DNA of 64,000 nt from Isoetes taiwanensis (taxonomy: Eukaryota; Streptophyta; Lycopodiopsida; Isoetales; Isoetaceae): positions 3,817,225 through 3,881,224 of the forward strand of contig JAJEKV010000078.1 of the NCBI GenBank assembly GCA_021234155.1. The letters run 5' to 3'. Below the pieces are notes generated by a model that made no database searches, was not told the DNA's origin, and saw nothing but the letters and a program-made list of their open reading frames with translations. A program made the position numbers and the translations under genes. Shown in pieces: positions 35,754 to 47,500 of this stretch; the first letter of the stretch is position 1; each line of letters starts with the position of its first letter.

Positions 35754-37400
35754 TCAAAATGCAAGGCTTAGAAGAGGTCGCCCACAAAAATGCGCTTCCA
35801 AAATTTTAAGTACTAGATTTGCCATTTCCTTTCGGTTTTCCCATGTAGAACTTCCAATATGAGGCAAGAGGACAACATTGTCCAAGCATAATAACTGATG
35901 AGGAACATGGGGCTCATTTTCAAAAACATCCAATCCAGCACCTCCAAGCCTTCCTTCGACTAGAGATTTTACAAGTTCATGTTCATCAACTATAGGTCCT
36001 CTAGCAACATTCACCAATGTCCCTAGGGGCCCTAATGCATCTAGCACTTTCACCATGTGTACAGTTTCCTTAGTTAGTGTGCATGTTATCACAAGCATGT
36101 CACAGTTTTTGGCTAGCTGTAACGCACTATTGTAGTAGGAATATGGAAAATGTGGCTTCTCATTTTTTGAATAGTATGCAATATGACAACCAAAGATTTC
36201 TCTTGCCATCGCTACTCAACCGGCCCTAGCCCAATAATCAATTCAGCTTTCCAATCTTTTCATCTACATGGCAATTTAGGAAATGTAAATTGACAAATAT
36301 GACTAGTTCTGATATAGGCTAGAAGACAGATCATTTTACTCTTCTTCAACATACATTGATGCCATAACAATCCTAAAATAGTGAATACAGTACACAATTA
36401 ACATTGAAACTGGTTATGGTGATGCTTGTGAAGGGAATTCCCTTGTGAAGTATCTCATGAGTGACAAAACAAGAGGCCTTTCAATCTTTAGCCTTTAGAA
36501 AAAAAGGGTAAAAGACATTTCACATGGCAGAATGAGAGGTCGGGAGGCCACGATTCCTCATTTAAAGTTGGAAAGCTTTGAATGATTAGATACAGGCAAA
36601 TGTTTAGTCGAAATAAATAAAAAATTGCAAAATCCAGAAAACTAGCAGGATTGTGGGCTAATGCAAAATTTTAGATTGCATCTAAAAAGCATATCTTATT
36701 AGGCAACACTTATGAATATCCTGGCAGGGAAAAAAAAGGAATATATACAAAACAATTACTAAAGTTTTACAAAATTACAAAATGCCACTAAAACCCAAAG
36801 TGCGGGTACTTTGGGAAAATTGGTAATAATATTAATGATCTGAATCCAAAAGTGCTCTTTCAGATGAATTGTAGATTGCTTCTAGATCTTCCAATAAGAT
36901 CATTCAATTCTAAGACCACAATCTCAAGTTATGAGATTTTTATTTCTCAAATCAAGAACCCAAGAGCAATCAAGACGATCTTATGCTTGTTGGAAAGATC
37001 TGAGCTTAATCTACAATTCGAGCGAATGGCACATTTGCATTCAGATCATGATTGCTAATTATCTCAAAATCTCACTGGGTTTAGTGGCATTTTGGTAATT
37101 TTGGCAAACGTTAGTGGTATTTTGGCAAACTTTAATGGTATGTTGGTAATTTTCCAAGGAAAAAAAAAAGGCATTTCCAGAATACTAGGTTGCAAAGACG
37201 TGCATGAATAAATCCGGAAATAGAAATTTGCAAAGCTTACTCTGTGTGAGAGTGGATAATGTCCTTGAATTGGCGGCCTTGGCGAACAAATCGATCAGCT
37301 GCACAAATTCTTCACGTCCTTAAATATGGCTACATTTTGAAGAATTGTTGGTGCAGAAACTGGACCTCTGGCCATCTTCAAGGCTTTGATCGACCCAAAG
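35754..37400 (-). pseudogene. Hydroxypyruvate/hydroxyphenylpyruvate reductase remnant
   Basis: The family (D-2-hydroxyacid dehydrogenases, HPR2/HPR3-like) reduces glyoxylate, hydroxypyruvate or 4-hydroxyphenylpyruvate with NAD(P)H. Minus 35754-36209 encodes 151 residues of the NAD-binding half and true C-terminus: [14 protein letters not shown] with the catalytic Arg, [12 protein letters not shown] with the Glu, and [16 protein letters not shown] with the His. The upstream sequence (about 36210-36250) reads LIIGLG, then small indels break the frame inside the GxGxxG dinucleotide motif. A second exon-like piece at about 37241-37400 reads AADRFVRQGRQFKD and ends at an intact GTAAGC donor, but its 5' side is out of frame and unrecognisable. 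The N-terminal catalytic domain is otherwise missing. I infer a pseudogene, unless the indels are sequencing errors. Confidence 0.75.
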
Positions 37401-37577
37401 GAACTAAAATTATAAATCGAAGCCGATGCAGCTTATTTTTAATAAGGCACATTCTACACGATAATAAGTGAAAGTCGTGGACGGCAGGCATTGAACCGAC
37501 CATTTGTTGAATTACTTTCGTTTTTCTAGGCCCGTGCTGAAGATGTCAATTAGACCATGATAATTAGGCCTTCCTGC

Positions 37578-37735
37578 AAATAAATTATGTATTTCATATA
37601 ACTACAGATTTCACATGTCTATCTAATAAATTATGTATTTCATATACCTACAGATTTCACATGTTTAAATTATGTATTTCATATACCTACAGGCTACAGA
37701 TTCACATGTTTATCTAATAAATTATGTATTTTATG
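37578..37735. repeat. Minisatellite, about 46-bp unit, 3.5 copies
   Basis: AAATTATGTATTTCATATAM is followed by CTACAGATTTCACATGT and CTATCTAAT. This block recurs at about 37578, 37626, 37665 and partially at 37717. Copies differ by short indels, for example an extra GGCTACA in the third. Confidence 0.85.
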
Positions 37736-38122
37736 AACATGGTTTTATGTTGCTGCGTATAGAGTTAAGAGGCAAATGGCACTCTATATTTGCAGGCATT
37801 GCAAATGCAACTCAATTTGTAAATGCCTGGTTCTTCATCCGAATTGAATTATTGATGTATTCATGTCAATTCAAAGCGTAGCACGATTGAAGTTGGGGTT
37901 CCAACTCTCATCGCATCTGCCCAACTCATTCCCAGTCGCCATAGTTTCCATAGTGTATTTCTGGGTGGGGGAAGTCAAATCAGTTTTGATGTATTTCATA
38001 AACATGTTTTTGTTGCCATTATATTAGTTAATATCTTTCTGACGGGTTTTATTCTTTCCGGGATAAGTTTAAATGCCTTTCATTTGACATCACCCCACTC
38101 CTTGTTTGATACAGAAAGGTGA

Positions 38123-38490
38123 CCCTATTGAAGGTTGAATTGTAGATGACAAGAAAAAAGTGAAAGAAAATGGGAATTCTACGAAATGAGCCTTTACAGT
38201 TCAAAAGGATAGAAGAACTTAAAGAGAGAATAGTCAGTTAGAATCTTGGGAACCCCAGTAAGTAGGACGCTTTAATAGCCCGGAGGCTGCAAATCCGGAT
38301 CTTCTATTTCCGAACTCATCATAACCGTGTGGAGAATCTTCAACAAACAAGACAAATGAACCGCTAACAAACTCAAGTAACAAAACATGCCTAATCTTCA
38401 GCCTCAACATCTCACCTGCAGTGAATGGCTCTGCAACGAGAGCCTCCACCTGGGAGGTGTCGTATCGTAATTCACCTGTTTGGGATGTTA
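38123..38490 (-). repeat. 3' LTR of the minus-strand copia element
   Basis: Aligned by eye with 42536-42836. The shared blocks are in the same order with indels. The right end fades after CAACATCTCACCTGCAG, so the boundary is approximate. Confidence 0.55.
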
Positions 38491-39299
38491 TAGTCAACTC
38501 TAGGTGCCCAAGAGGTTTAGAGTAAGCATGTTCACCGCATGGCTCTCAGAGGGGCACAGGGCCAAGGAAACACGAGTTGGTATATGATCACGGAGCACCA
38601 AGCGATATCAGCATGCTGAGGCCAATTGGTTTGATATACATGGAGCCATGGCAAACTTTGTTGTCATTTTGATAGGAATTTGGAGAGGAATCAAGGTCCA
38701 AATCAGAATTATATGGGCACGCAACAAGAGCCGAAAGCGGCATGAGTAAAGTACCATGTATTCGCTTCAAGTAGGACAAGCAGTAAAATTTCGGGAACAG
38801 CCTCATGGATAGCTGCCCCTATGAAGGCAAAAGCATGACAACCCTGACATAGCTGCATCTCATATCTTGGGAATCACCGCCTGGGCCAAGATCATTGAAA
38901 CTGGGAGAGGATTACTAATCTCAACAGAAGCCCTGAGAGCAGAGTATGGCCTGCAGCTGGATATTCAAGTGGAAGTCAAGCTGAGAGCCATAAGAATGGA
39001 CCCAGCCTCGATCAAGAAATTGGCCGGTAGTTTGCAACCTAAGTCGTGCTCGGAGCTGCCGAGGACCCCAGCAATAGAGTTCCATGTACTGTCTTTCGTA
39101 GTGGAAATCAAGAGCACAAGGGCGTTCCAGAGAAAGAAGATGGATGGTGATCCGGCACGGCTGTATGTTGACAAATGATAGATTTATGAATGAGAGGATG
39201 CCATCTTGCAAGTACTAAAATGGCTTGAGGGAACAGAGTTCCGGGAACGCTGTCATATTGATGGGATACGCTTAGTATTAGGTTTGGGTCAGACCTTCG

Positions 39300-40180
39300 T
39301 TAAAAACGCTGGGATTGAATTTTATGTTTGAGGCCCCACACGGACGAGGATTGGTTTAATAAGAAGGTCATCTACATAGACGCATGATGATGGAAATGGG
39401 CTAACTTGGAAGTAGAGACTAGTGTCAGCTTAGGAGAAATTGACAAAGCCAAGGTCAATGGCGAGCGTGATTCCGAGGGTGTGATACCATGAGCTGCAGA
39501 GTTTGCCGGAGGCCGAAAGTGCCTTTGTGGAGCCCGCGAACCGGGACTTATGGTTTCGGTGAACTCTCCTGAAGTTTTAGCATGAAAATTTCTTTTATAT
39601 AACGAAGAAAGGCGCTTTGAACGCCCATTTGGTGAATTCCAGTACAACAAAAGATAAGCAAGAAGAGCACTTAATCGAAGGGCGAGACGCTACCAAAATG
39701 GTTTCGTCAAATCAATCCTTCGACCGCTGAATCCGGGCCACGACCTTGCCTAAACCTTCACCGTCACTCGAATATTTCACTTTGTATACCCACTTGCTTC
39801 CTAAGTAAATCGACATTACAAATGAAACAAATAGACTATGTGCCATTCTCGTAATGGAATCAAGTCACTCTTTCCATAGCCCGCTGCCATTCACGGATGA
39901 GCTGCTCATGGCATCTTGTACTTCGGTTCAAGAATCTGATCGAGGCTAGTATGACGAATCGTAAGTCCATGCAGGGAACGCCTTTGGCTTAATTGGACGG
40001 AAAGGTATCCGTGAGGCTTCGTGGGAGGTAATGCAGCGTGATATTGGTAGAGGGTGGTGGGTCACCATGAAGTGCAGTGATGCTAATTCCAAGTCCGCAT
40101 CTCCTCTCGCTGTAAGGTACCTGAAAAAACATCATTGGAAGGAGTCAGATTTACGCAGTATGGTTCGAATATCGAGGGAG
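39300..40180 (-). pseudogene. Copia reverse transcriptase remnant
   Basis: The minus strand at 39362-39390 reads SCVYVDDLLI, the copia RT active-site block with both aspartates. Upstream frames give HTLGITLAIDLGF and ADTSLYFQV, matching the segment between KALYGLKQ and YVDD. The rest is scrambled by frameshifts. Confidence 0.6.
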
Positions 40181-40188
40181 TTGGAAAT

Positions 40189-41110
40189 TTAAATATCATC
40201 ATACTTGAATATCGTAAATAATTTCAATGAGAGATGAGGGATGGTACCTTGGTTACTTGATGTCACATGGTTCCAGCCACAAGGAGTGTATTGACCCACA
40301 ATGGAAGTCAAACATGTGTCATAGAACTCCTGCGAAGTTTTATGGGAATGAAGCCAATAAACATGTGGCAGCCCCGGCTGAACTTGTGTGTGGTGGAGAA
40401 TGATGCACAAAAAGCTGGCATCCAAATATGCGCAGTGGTGATGGGAGGAAATGTGTGCCGGGTCCATATTTCTTCCGGAATAGCAATGGTCTGCCTGTGA
40501 GGGGCTAAATTTATCAAGTGAGTGGCAAGAGGGATGGCCTCCCCCCAAAAATTGGTGGGGAACATGCATGGATGCAAGGGAGAGGCAATGGGCCATTTCC
40601 TCAAGCAAGGTCTGATTTGCCTCTTTCAACCCTTCCATTTTAGTTCTCAGTGGCAATGGGGCGTAAAGTTCAAGGTGGGATCTGCATTCGTGAACGTAGA
40701 CTTTAAAGGCATTTGAAGTGAATTCGCCTCTCCATTCGCTCGAGGATGGCAATGGATTTGCTTAACAATTCTTTTCGTAGATAGCTTTAAAGATAGTGAA
40801 GAATCCGAGTTTCGCCTCTTTGGCTTTCTCAAAAGGTGGGCGTGAAAAGCTTTCCTCGAGTGGTCAAGGAGTACGCTAGGAATGGCTGGCACCTCCAAAA
40901 TGTGGATAACTAACTGGACCAACTAGATCTGCATGGGACATGGGCAAAAGCACCCCAGGTGCTCAGAATGAAAGAGGAAAATAGCACGAAAGCTACCTGC
41001 ATCGGGAGGCATGCATTGTGCATGTGGTTAACCGGTGACAAGGCGTATGTGACTGCCTTGTCGAGATGTTGAAGCCGATTCACATTGATGTCCAAGTCTT
41101 TGGTGCCACA
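40189..41110 (-). pseudogene. Copia integrase C-terminal remnant
   Basis: The minus frame 40308-40604 contains FWGEAIPLATHLINLAPHR followed by PEEIWT and AHIWMPAFCASF. This matches the copia integrase end (FWGEA...A.YLIN..P....P.E.W.G..P...H...FGC.A). An overlapping frame at 40647-40922 covers the preceding part less clearly. Confidence 0.65.
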
Positions 41111-41314
41111 ACCGATAAGTATTCCCTCGTCATTGAAGACTCCAGTTTCTTCAAGTGAGAGATGATATAGATTTCATAACGCGGTGCTAATCAAAATGTA
41201 TGTGCCATGTTTATCGAATATCCGGACATCACGCTCGAACTGCACTGAGTCCCGGTGATCCGTAATCTTGCTTATTGATAACAAGTTTTGGTCAGTCCCG
41301 GACATATAACACAT

Positions 41315-41933
41315 TTAAATATATTGCTCGGAGCCATCCGGAGAGTGAGAAAGAAATGGTGCCAATACCAAGACCTTGTTGTTGAGAATCATCCCCCATC
41401 CCGACCACCTCGCATGGGAATAATGGCCCCGTGATTCCACAAAGAATTGGCGGCTTGCGTCATATGGGAGGTAGCTCCAGAATCTAGGTACCAAGAAAGA
41501 TTGTCGATGCTTCATTAGAATCCCTAATCGGGTAGCAGGCTATTCTCGGCTTTCAATGATCGACGCGCGTTTTCTCCGTGGCGCTGGACCGGCTTCACGC
41601 CGAACTTGAGCCTCAGGTTGGTGTGAAAGTAAGAGGGGCAGATATGCTGAATCCACATTCACGAGCATAATGACCAAATTTTTGGCATTTGTAGCAATCG
41701 TGATTCTTGCTCTTGTCAGCGCTTGACGCCTTTTGTTCAAAGGTTGGAGTTCCTTTTGACATTTGCAACCTGAGGGTATCTTCTTTGATGGGCGAAGTTA
41801 CTTCCTTTCTTTCTCGCAGATTCCAAGATATACCATCAAAAATGGTAGCCTCAAGTGAAAATCTTCCAGCTTCTTCAAGAAACGTGAAATAATATGGCCG
41901 TAGAGGGAGGTAAGCAATACCAATAATACACAC
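41315..41933 (-). pseudogene. Copia Gag zinc knuckle and protease remnant
   Basis: Minus 41613-41933 contains CYKCQKFGHYAREC, a complete CX2CX4HX4C nucleocapsid knuckle, preceded by a basic, Lys/Asp-rich linker (KASSADKSKNHD). Further downstream, 41440-41500 gives WYLDSGATSHMT in one frame, the copia aspartic protease active site. The reading frame shifts between them. Confidence 0.75.
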
Positions 41934-42535
41934 ACCTTCTCACCTCTGCTACAATAGCCCCGCGGGTCACGATCATCTAAGATGTCCTTCATATTGGGCG
42001 TAATATGAAGCTCTACATCATCCCCATCCCCGTGACCTGCATGCATTTTCTTTCTCCGGAAAGCAACACACCATTGACTAAGAAGGGGTGCATGCATATC
42101 TCTGGCGTAATCTCCTGCTTCTGCCGTGGCCGTGCGCATCCCTTGGACCAATTTTGCAGTCAGATCTCCCAAGCTTCCACATATCATCTTGGCTTTTAGG
42201 TCCCCGAGCCTCCATTGCTTCGTGGTTCTCTCCTGAGGATCTCCCAAGGCACTACCCCTCCTTCTCGTATTCTTTCCCTTGAGCCCCGGGTTCACTAGAT
42301 GCCGTGAGGATTCTTATCCCGGAATCATCTGCGATCCCTCCACTTCCAGAGATGGAAGTTTTTCCTTCAAACGTCCACCATTCTCCATTCAGCCCGAGTG
42401 TTTTGTTGTTTGTGACAAAGATACATGCTTGCTTAAGAAGGTGAGAAAAAGAATAAAGGTAGAAAGTGACGAAGAAATGGAAGATTAGAAGTAAGGCCCG
42501 ATGCGATTGATCAAGAGTGGAGGGCTCCATAACCT

Positions 42536-42836
42536 ATTGAAATATTGAACTTGTAGATTGATAAGAAAAGCAAGATGTACCTAATCGGGCTTGAACAGCC
42601 TGGGATGAACAAAAAGATAGACAAGAACTTAAAGAGAGAATAGTCGCTAGAATCTTGGAACCGAAAGTAAGTAGGACGCTTCTTCTTCAGCTTTATAGCC
42701 CGAGGCTATAAACTATCTTCTATTTCCTCGAACTCATCATAACCCTCCGTGGTGGAGAATTCTAACAAACAAGTGACAAACTAACCGCTAACAAAAACCT
42801 GCTAACAAACATGCCGACCGCTCAATATCTCAAATG
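42536..42836 (-). repeat. 5' LTR of the minus-strand copia element
   Basis: Pairs with 38123-38490. On the minus strand it begins TGCACATTTGAGATATTGAG and ends just before the primer-site-like GGTTATGGAGCC. Confidence 0.55.
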
Positions 42837-42862
42837 TGCATCCAAACAAGGATCACCGTGGA

Positions 42863-43531
42863 TGTCGATAAAGTAATCTCTGTGTAGTTACACAACTTCC
42901 TCGCTTATGAGACACAACAAACTTTCATGTTTTAGTAGTAGCCGCTCACTATCCATTACATATAAACGTATAGAGAACCGTAGTTTATCCCAAGCTTTCT
43001 TGCAAAGTTTCCATGGAGCCGCCCTGTTACCTTCCAAATAGTGGCTCAGATATCGAGTCCTGAGCGTGGCGGTCGACATTTTTGTGTTTCCTGGCCATCC
43101 TGGAGACAAATTAAGTGTATTTCCAGCCAAAGCGTGTTTCCGGCAAAAAGTGGTGTTTTGCCAGACAGGTGCTTCGCCAAAAAGTAGACATTAAAAACTG
43201 TTAAACTACAAGGCTGAGTCAAAATCTTTGGTCGGATCCTTCTTGGGTACCCCTCGACTTGAAATGCTTCAAAAGCTCCTTCCAATCGCTTGTCTCCTCT
43301 TTAACACTAGTTTTACGAAGAGAGGAAGGGATTTGAGCTCAGAGCCGATCAAGCAAAAATGACCTAAAAATCGTACCGACTGGGCTTAAACTCCGTGTGG
43401 AAGTGCACAAAGGTCATACCGCGTCGGAAACACCACACAAAAGTCCTGAATACTTTCACATCCCTGACCTCATTTACGGCGTCCCTTCCTTGCATATTTG
43501 TTCTTGATCCTTCATCAAATTTTGTTTCACG
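42863..43531 (+). repeat. 5' LTR of the plus-strand copia element, carrying an insert
   Basis: Matches 60893-61112 (220 bp), but its length is 669 bp because about 450 bp (43032-43490) interrupt it. Its right end TTTGTTTCAC is followed by GGTGTTAAGTGGGCCC, a decayed TGGTATCA-type primer site. Confidence 0.65.
43032..43490. mobile_element. Small insertion inside the 5' LTR
   Basis: Absent from the partner LTR, which runs straight from GTTACCTTCC to TATTTGTTC. The insert is bordered by TTACCTTCC on the left and GTCCCTTCC on the right, an imperfect direct repeat of about 8-9 bp that could be a target-site duplication of hAT or Mutator type. No terminal inverted repeat and no meaningful ORF seen. 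Confidence 0.5.
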
Positions 43532-43661
43532 GTGTTAAGTGGGCCCACACTCCATCCAATCCGCTTAGCCAATATTGTTCTTGCAAACCGCTTCCCTCTC
43601 TCTCGCTTCATTATCTACCCTTGCAATTCCAATTTCTTACCCTTCCTCTCCTCTTGAAACC

Positions 43662-44270
43662 ATGGAGTCCGCTTTCAACACCGCTTCAATGCATACCATG
43701 CCACGCTTTGATGGTGCAAAGACTATCGAAGGTGAGGTGGAGATCGTGCATCGATCCGTAGAAGACAAGGATCTTTGGGATTACTCAAAGACCTCACATC
43801 ACGATGTTCCCAATATACCGCAACATTGAGATTGTTCTCAATGATAAGAACCCTCGTTTTCCTTAAAAATCGTATACATTGGCACCGCGACTCAGTCTCT
43901 GGCTTATACTCCCGCACATTGGCCGGGCCACGTCACAGATGCCGGTGATTCCGGATAATCACTATGCTTCCAAGATACCGAACCGCCTTTGCTCAAGGCA
44001 AGGTTTCCCCAGATGACCTCCATCTTCCCCGGCGAGGAGATGTCACAAGTCACATATGTCGCGATGAAATCCATGCTCATGATCCGATGCAACCGGGGTC
44101 TGATCACCAACATGAAATGGTCGGGCTTCTACTTACTCAAATTTCTGCATCCTATGAAGGCCTCATCATCAATCTTGAAGGTCGTCTCTCTGATTATTCC
44201 TTTGAGGCCACCATCAGAGATGACTTTATCGTCATCCAAACTTATCCAAATTGTAGACATTGTGGCGATA
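43662..44270 (+). pseudogene. Copia Gag, 5' part
   Basis: Starts ATG with HTMPRFDGAK and EDKDLWDYSK, like the copia Gag N-terminus that ends with ...EDKDLW. Later frames give LLTQISASYEGLIINLEGRL (about 44130-44190), the UBN2-type Gag core. The end NCRHCGDK is the first half of a zinc knuckle, where the large insert begins. There are frameshifts in between. Confidence 0.6.
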
Positions 44271-44336
44271 AATATTGGTTTAGCTATTTTTTTTTTAAAG
44301 CGATATCTTATTTTTCCTTTATAATTCCTATAGAAA

Positions 44337-44520
44337 CGAGGGCAATTTTTTAAAAGATATGGATACGTACGTTCAAAGACATGGCGAATATTTCTAGGCA
44401 GTATTACCAAATAATTAATGTACAAACACTAAATTATATAAATGAATGAGGGCGAACCTTTTTTTTAATAATATGGATACGTACTTTGAAAGAAAGGGCA
44501 AATATTTCTTGGCAGTATAC
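44337..44520. repeat. Duplicated about 70-bp motif near the left end of the composite insert
   Basis: GAGGGC, a T-run, ATATGGATACGTAC, then CATGGCGAATATTTC or GGGCAAATATTTC and TTGGCAGTA, occurs at about 44337-44406 and 44448-44517 in the same orientation, 111 bp apart. The position near the insert edge suggests a subterminal repeat of a DNA transposon. Confidence 0.65.
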
Positions 44521-47500
44521 ACAAAAGCATTTAGAATGAACAGTAATGCATATACAATGAACATGAAAGATGATTTTAATTGTTGAATGGTTTTGAGGAC
44601 CGAATGGTTTTGAGGACCGAACTCTAAGAAAAGACCCAAGATTATGAAGACCACTCTACCTTGCACCTTGTCCTCCTGATCCAAACAAGCAAATAAACTA
44701 GGGTATGGTCGCCATGTTCAAGCAAGAGACTTAAGGGGCAAATCTGTCCTGTCAATCTGTTTCAAATTTCGACCACAATTTATTGGGGATACCTAATGTT
44801 GTCCTCAACACTTCAAGACAATTTTCCTAAATTCAATCTCCATCAAAAGTTATGGTGGCCTAAAGAAGGGGTCAGGGAAACGCCCACCCCTCGGCCTCGC
44901 CCCCAAACCACACCTCAAGGACATACCCGAGGCCCTCTTAGCGCCTTTATGGCGTATAGCGGCTGGAGGTGCTACGTACCGCCACATGTTGCCACCTATC
45001 GGCAATTGCTTTATTCAGACGCCACGCTCGCCCTCCTGAATTTAGAGGCCACATCTCATTATTAGCGGCGCCTGAAGTTGCCGTGATAATGCAGGCTCCA
45101 GTCGCCAAATTTTACCAATACGTATGGTACCGGCGCTCGAGGTAATGCGCCAACGGTAAACCGCTGGTCTTTTGGCCCACTTCCACGGACTGAGGCTTAA
45201 TTTTCTCACTCTAACTCCAATTCTTTCACCCAATTTGGCCCTAACATTCCCCGCCATGTCCTGACATGCCACCACTGGCCAGAAGGCTGCATTCTTCAAA
45301 TCCCGCCCATCATTGCAGCTTAAGCCCTTAAATTGAGCCGCATCTTGTTGCGGGGAAGATAATGCCATTTCCTTCAAGCATCCGGGTTTCAAGCTACCAC
45401 AGGTATGTTCGTGTTCTCATATGTTTTTTGTTTCTATCTTCCATTGATCTTGTAAGCTACTGCTGTTATGTGTGGTTTAGGCGCCATGGATGCACGACGC
45501 AATCCGCCATCCCGTCCGGGCGGAGGTGGGACATAGTGAGGTGGCGGTATGATCCGCCCAAGAGCTCGCCGCCCGAAGCCATCCTCCCCGTAGCTCCTCC
45601 TAATCTCTACCACTCCTAACTCTTTCAAGATTAGGAACTGCTTAGGACTCAAGTAGAGATCACAACTACGTTTGCTTCTTCACACAGGTATCAAATAGTC
45701 TCTCAAGTTGAGCGGCTCGCTCCGGTGATCCACCATCCAATCGCTAAATCGTAATCACCAAGGCGCACTATGTGCTATTCCAAAGCCCCTGGCTGGCTTG
45801 TGGCCGCCGCCCTTTGCGCAAGGCCTCCGACGCATCCTCGCCGCCTTCTTCCATCCATATGAAACGGCTCCTTCGCATATTTTCTTGTGCAGCCTGAAAA
45901 TTCTAATTTTGTTCCGAACATTATTTTTGTGTAATGGAATGATCCTGCTTTTACCGGCCAATCAAGTATGGGGCTCATTGTCAGTTTCATTGTTTATGTT
46001 CAATTTCATCAAGTATTTATTTATGGTTGTGTTCGTGGTTTCCGTCCATGCAATGTTGCGAAACGCACACCAAATATTTTAACGGCCACCGGCCTTAGCT
46101 ACAAACCTCGCAGCGTGTCAAGTTCTACCATTTCATATATTATACAATGAGTTGTCAATGGCTAATGGAGCCTGGCCAACCTGAAATTCTTGATACCAGT
46201 AATACATTGTCTGGCAATAGCAAGTACAAATAAAAGGTGAATCAATATTAAGATTACAACGCGACCAAACATGGCCCGCCATCACGGGGAAGGCGCAGGT
46301 CCCTCCCCAAAACCTGAGTTGGCGGGTGACTCGCCTCCACCCAAACCCAACATCCATCTCCTTTGCACGGCTCACAATCGCACCACCCCAATTCTCCACC
46401 ATTTCCTCGGGATAATCCTTGTTCTGTCTATTGCAGCAACCCTCGCCATGCTCGGGTCCCTAATTGGTCATAAAGATAGTTCACCATCTCTCGTATCCCA
46501 GCCCTCACGAGCTACGGTTTTACCCAATGCCGATAAGTTGCTGCGGACAAAAAGTCCACCTCTTCGTCAACCTATGTTGATTGGGTTTGCTACAAAGCCT
46601 AACAAGAGGTATGCAACCTCGATACTTACGTATGCTCACGGACATCAAGATCACCGGAAAGCGTATATATGTGTGTCACCTTAAATCCACACATGATCGG
46701 CTTCACACTCATCCAATGGCTGGGAGTTCAGGCCCCGCCACCAGGATTAGTGCCAAAGCAGTTGAAGAGCTCAACACCCCTCGGGACGCCTGGATTACAA
46801 AGAATGGTGCCCCAAGTGACCAGCAACCTCGTCTAAATCCTAACGTTCTCAATTGCACTTTGCCTTAACCTCCTCGCCAACACCCTTTGAAAACCAAATA
46901 TATTTTTACTCTAGACATCCCCTTGGGTACATAAACTCCCTAAGCCTTGCAAAGACTTGCAGCCTTCCCCTTGCATCACCAACTTCCTCATCTCTCCTCC
47001 CTACAGTGCCCTCTGGGCACCGGGCTCCCCTTTCTCAAATTCTCCTCCTCCTGCACCAACCTTCCTTTGCCGCCACCGCCCAATTTCAATTTCTCTACCG
47101 CTTCTAGCCCTGCTCGGCTTCCTCAATGCCTCACAAAACCCTATCACTTGATATGTGAACTCTCCCTCCCGTGATCCTGGGCAAAGCCTCTTCCTTGCCC
47201 TTATGGTTCGGTGATGGCATGCCATATGTTTGAGAACTCCCAACATCATTGGCATGCACCGACTCATTACAAGAAGACTTCAATGGGCAATTCATGGTTG
47301 TCTCCACATGGCCAGCTTGTGGTACATGATCACCAACCGATTGTGTGGTATTTGGTCATTCCCGCGACTTCATTTGGGAGTTGTTCCGTAAAGCCTCCCT
47401 ATAGTCGTGCACTTCGCCATGTCAAAAGGCCTCCACTTGTGCCATATCCGATGGTAATCTTCTCCACTACCCCTGGCTCACATGCTCACCACGCACCTCC

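Larger units (their letters stand above)
38123..42836 (-). mobile_element. Ty1/copia retrotransposon, degenerate, minus strand
   Basis: Two related end segments (about 38123-38490 and 42536-42836) flank internal sequence. On the minus strand that sequence has the copia order Gag - protease - integrase - RT - RNase H. The LTRs share ATTGAA..TTGAA.TTGTAGAT, CTTAAAGAGAGAATAGTC, TAAGTAGGACGCTT and CGAACTCATCATAACC. A primer-site-like GGTTATGGAGCCC (minus, about 42522-42534) adjoins the right LTR. Landmarks are a zinc knuckle near 41650-41700, a protease site near 41450-41500, integrase C-terminus at 40300-40600 and RT YVDD at 39362-39385. All domains are broken by stops and frameshifts. The outer ends are approximate. 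Confidence 0.75.

Noticed and set aside
37578-37735. Regular repeats considered as a CRISPR array or telomere-like tract
   Set aside because: The units abut directly, differ by indels and have no spacers; an ordinary minisatellite explains them.
46190-46260. GATACCAGTAATA as the primer-binding site of another minus-strand copia element
   Set aside because: Only eight or so bases match and no LTR partner could be found, so it is mentioned only as a possibility inside the composite insert.
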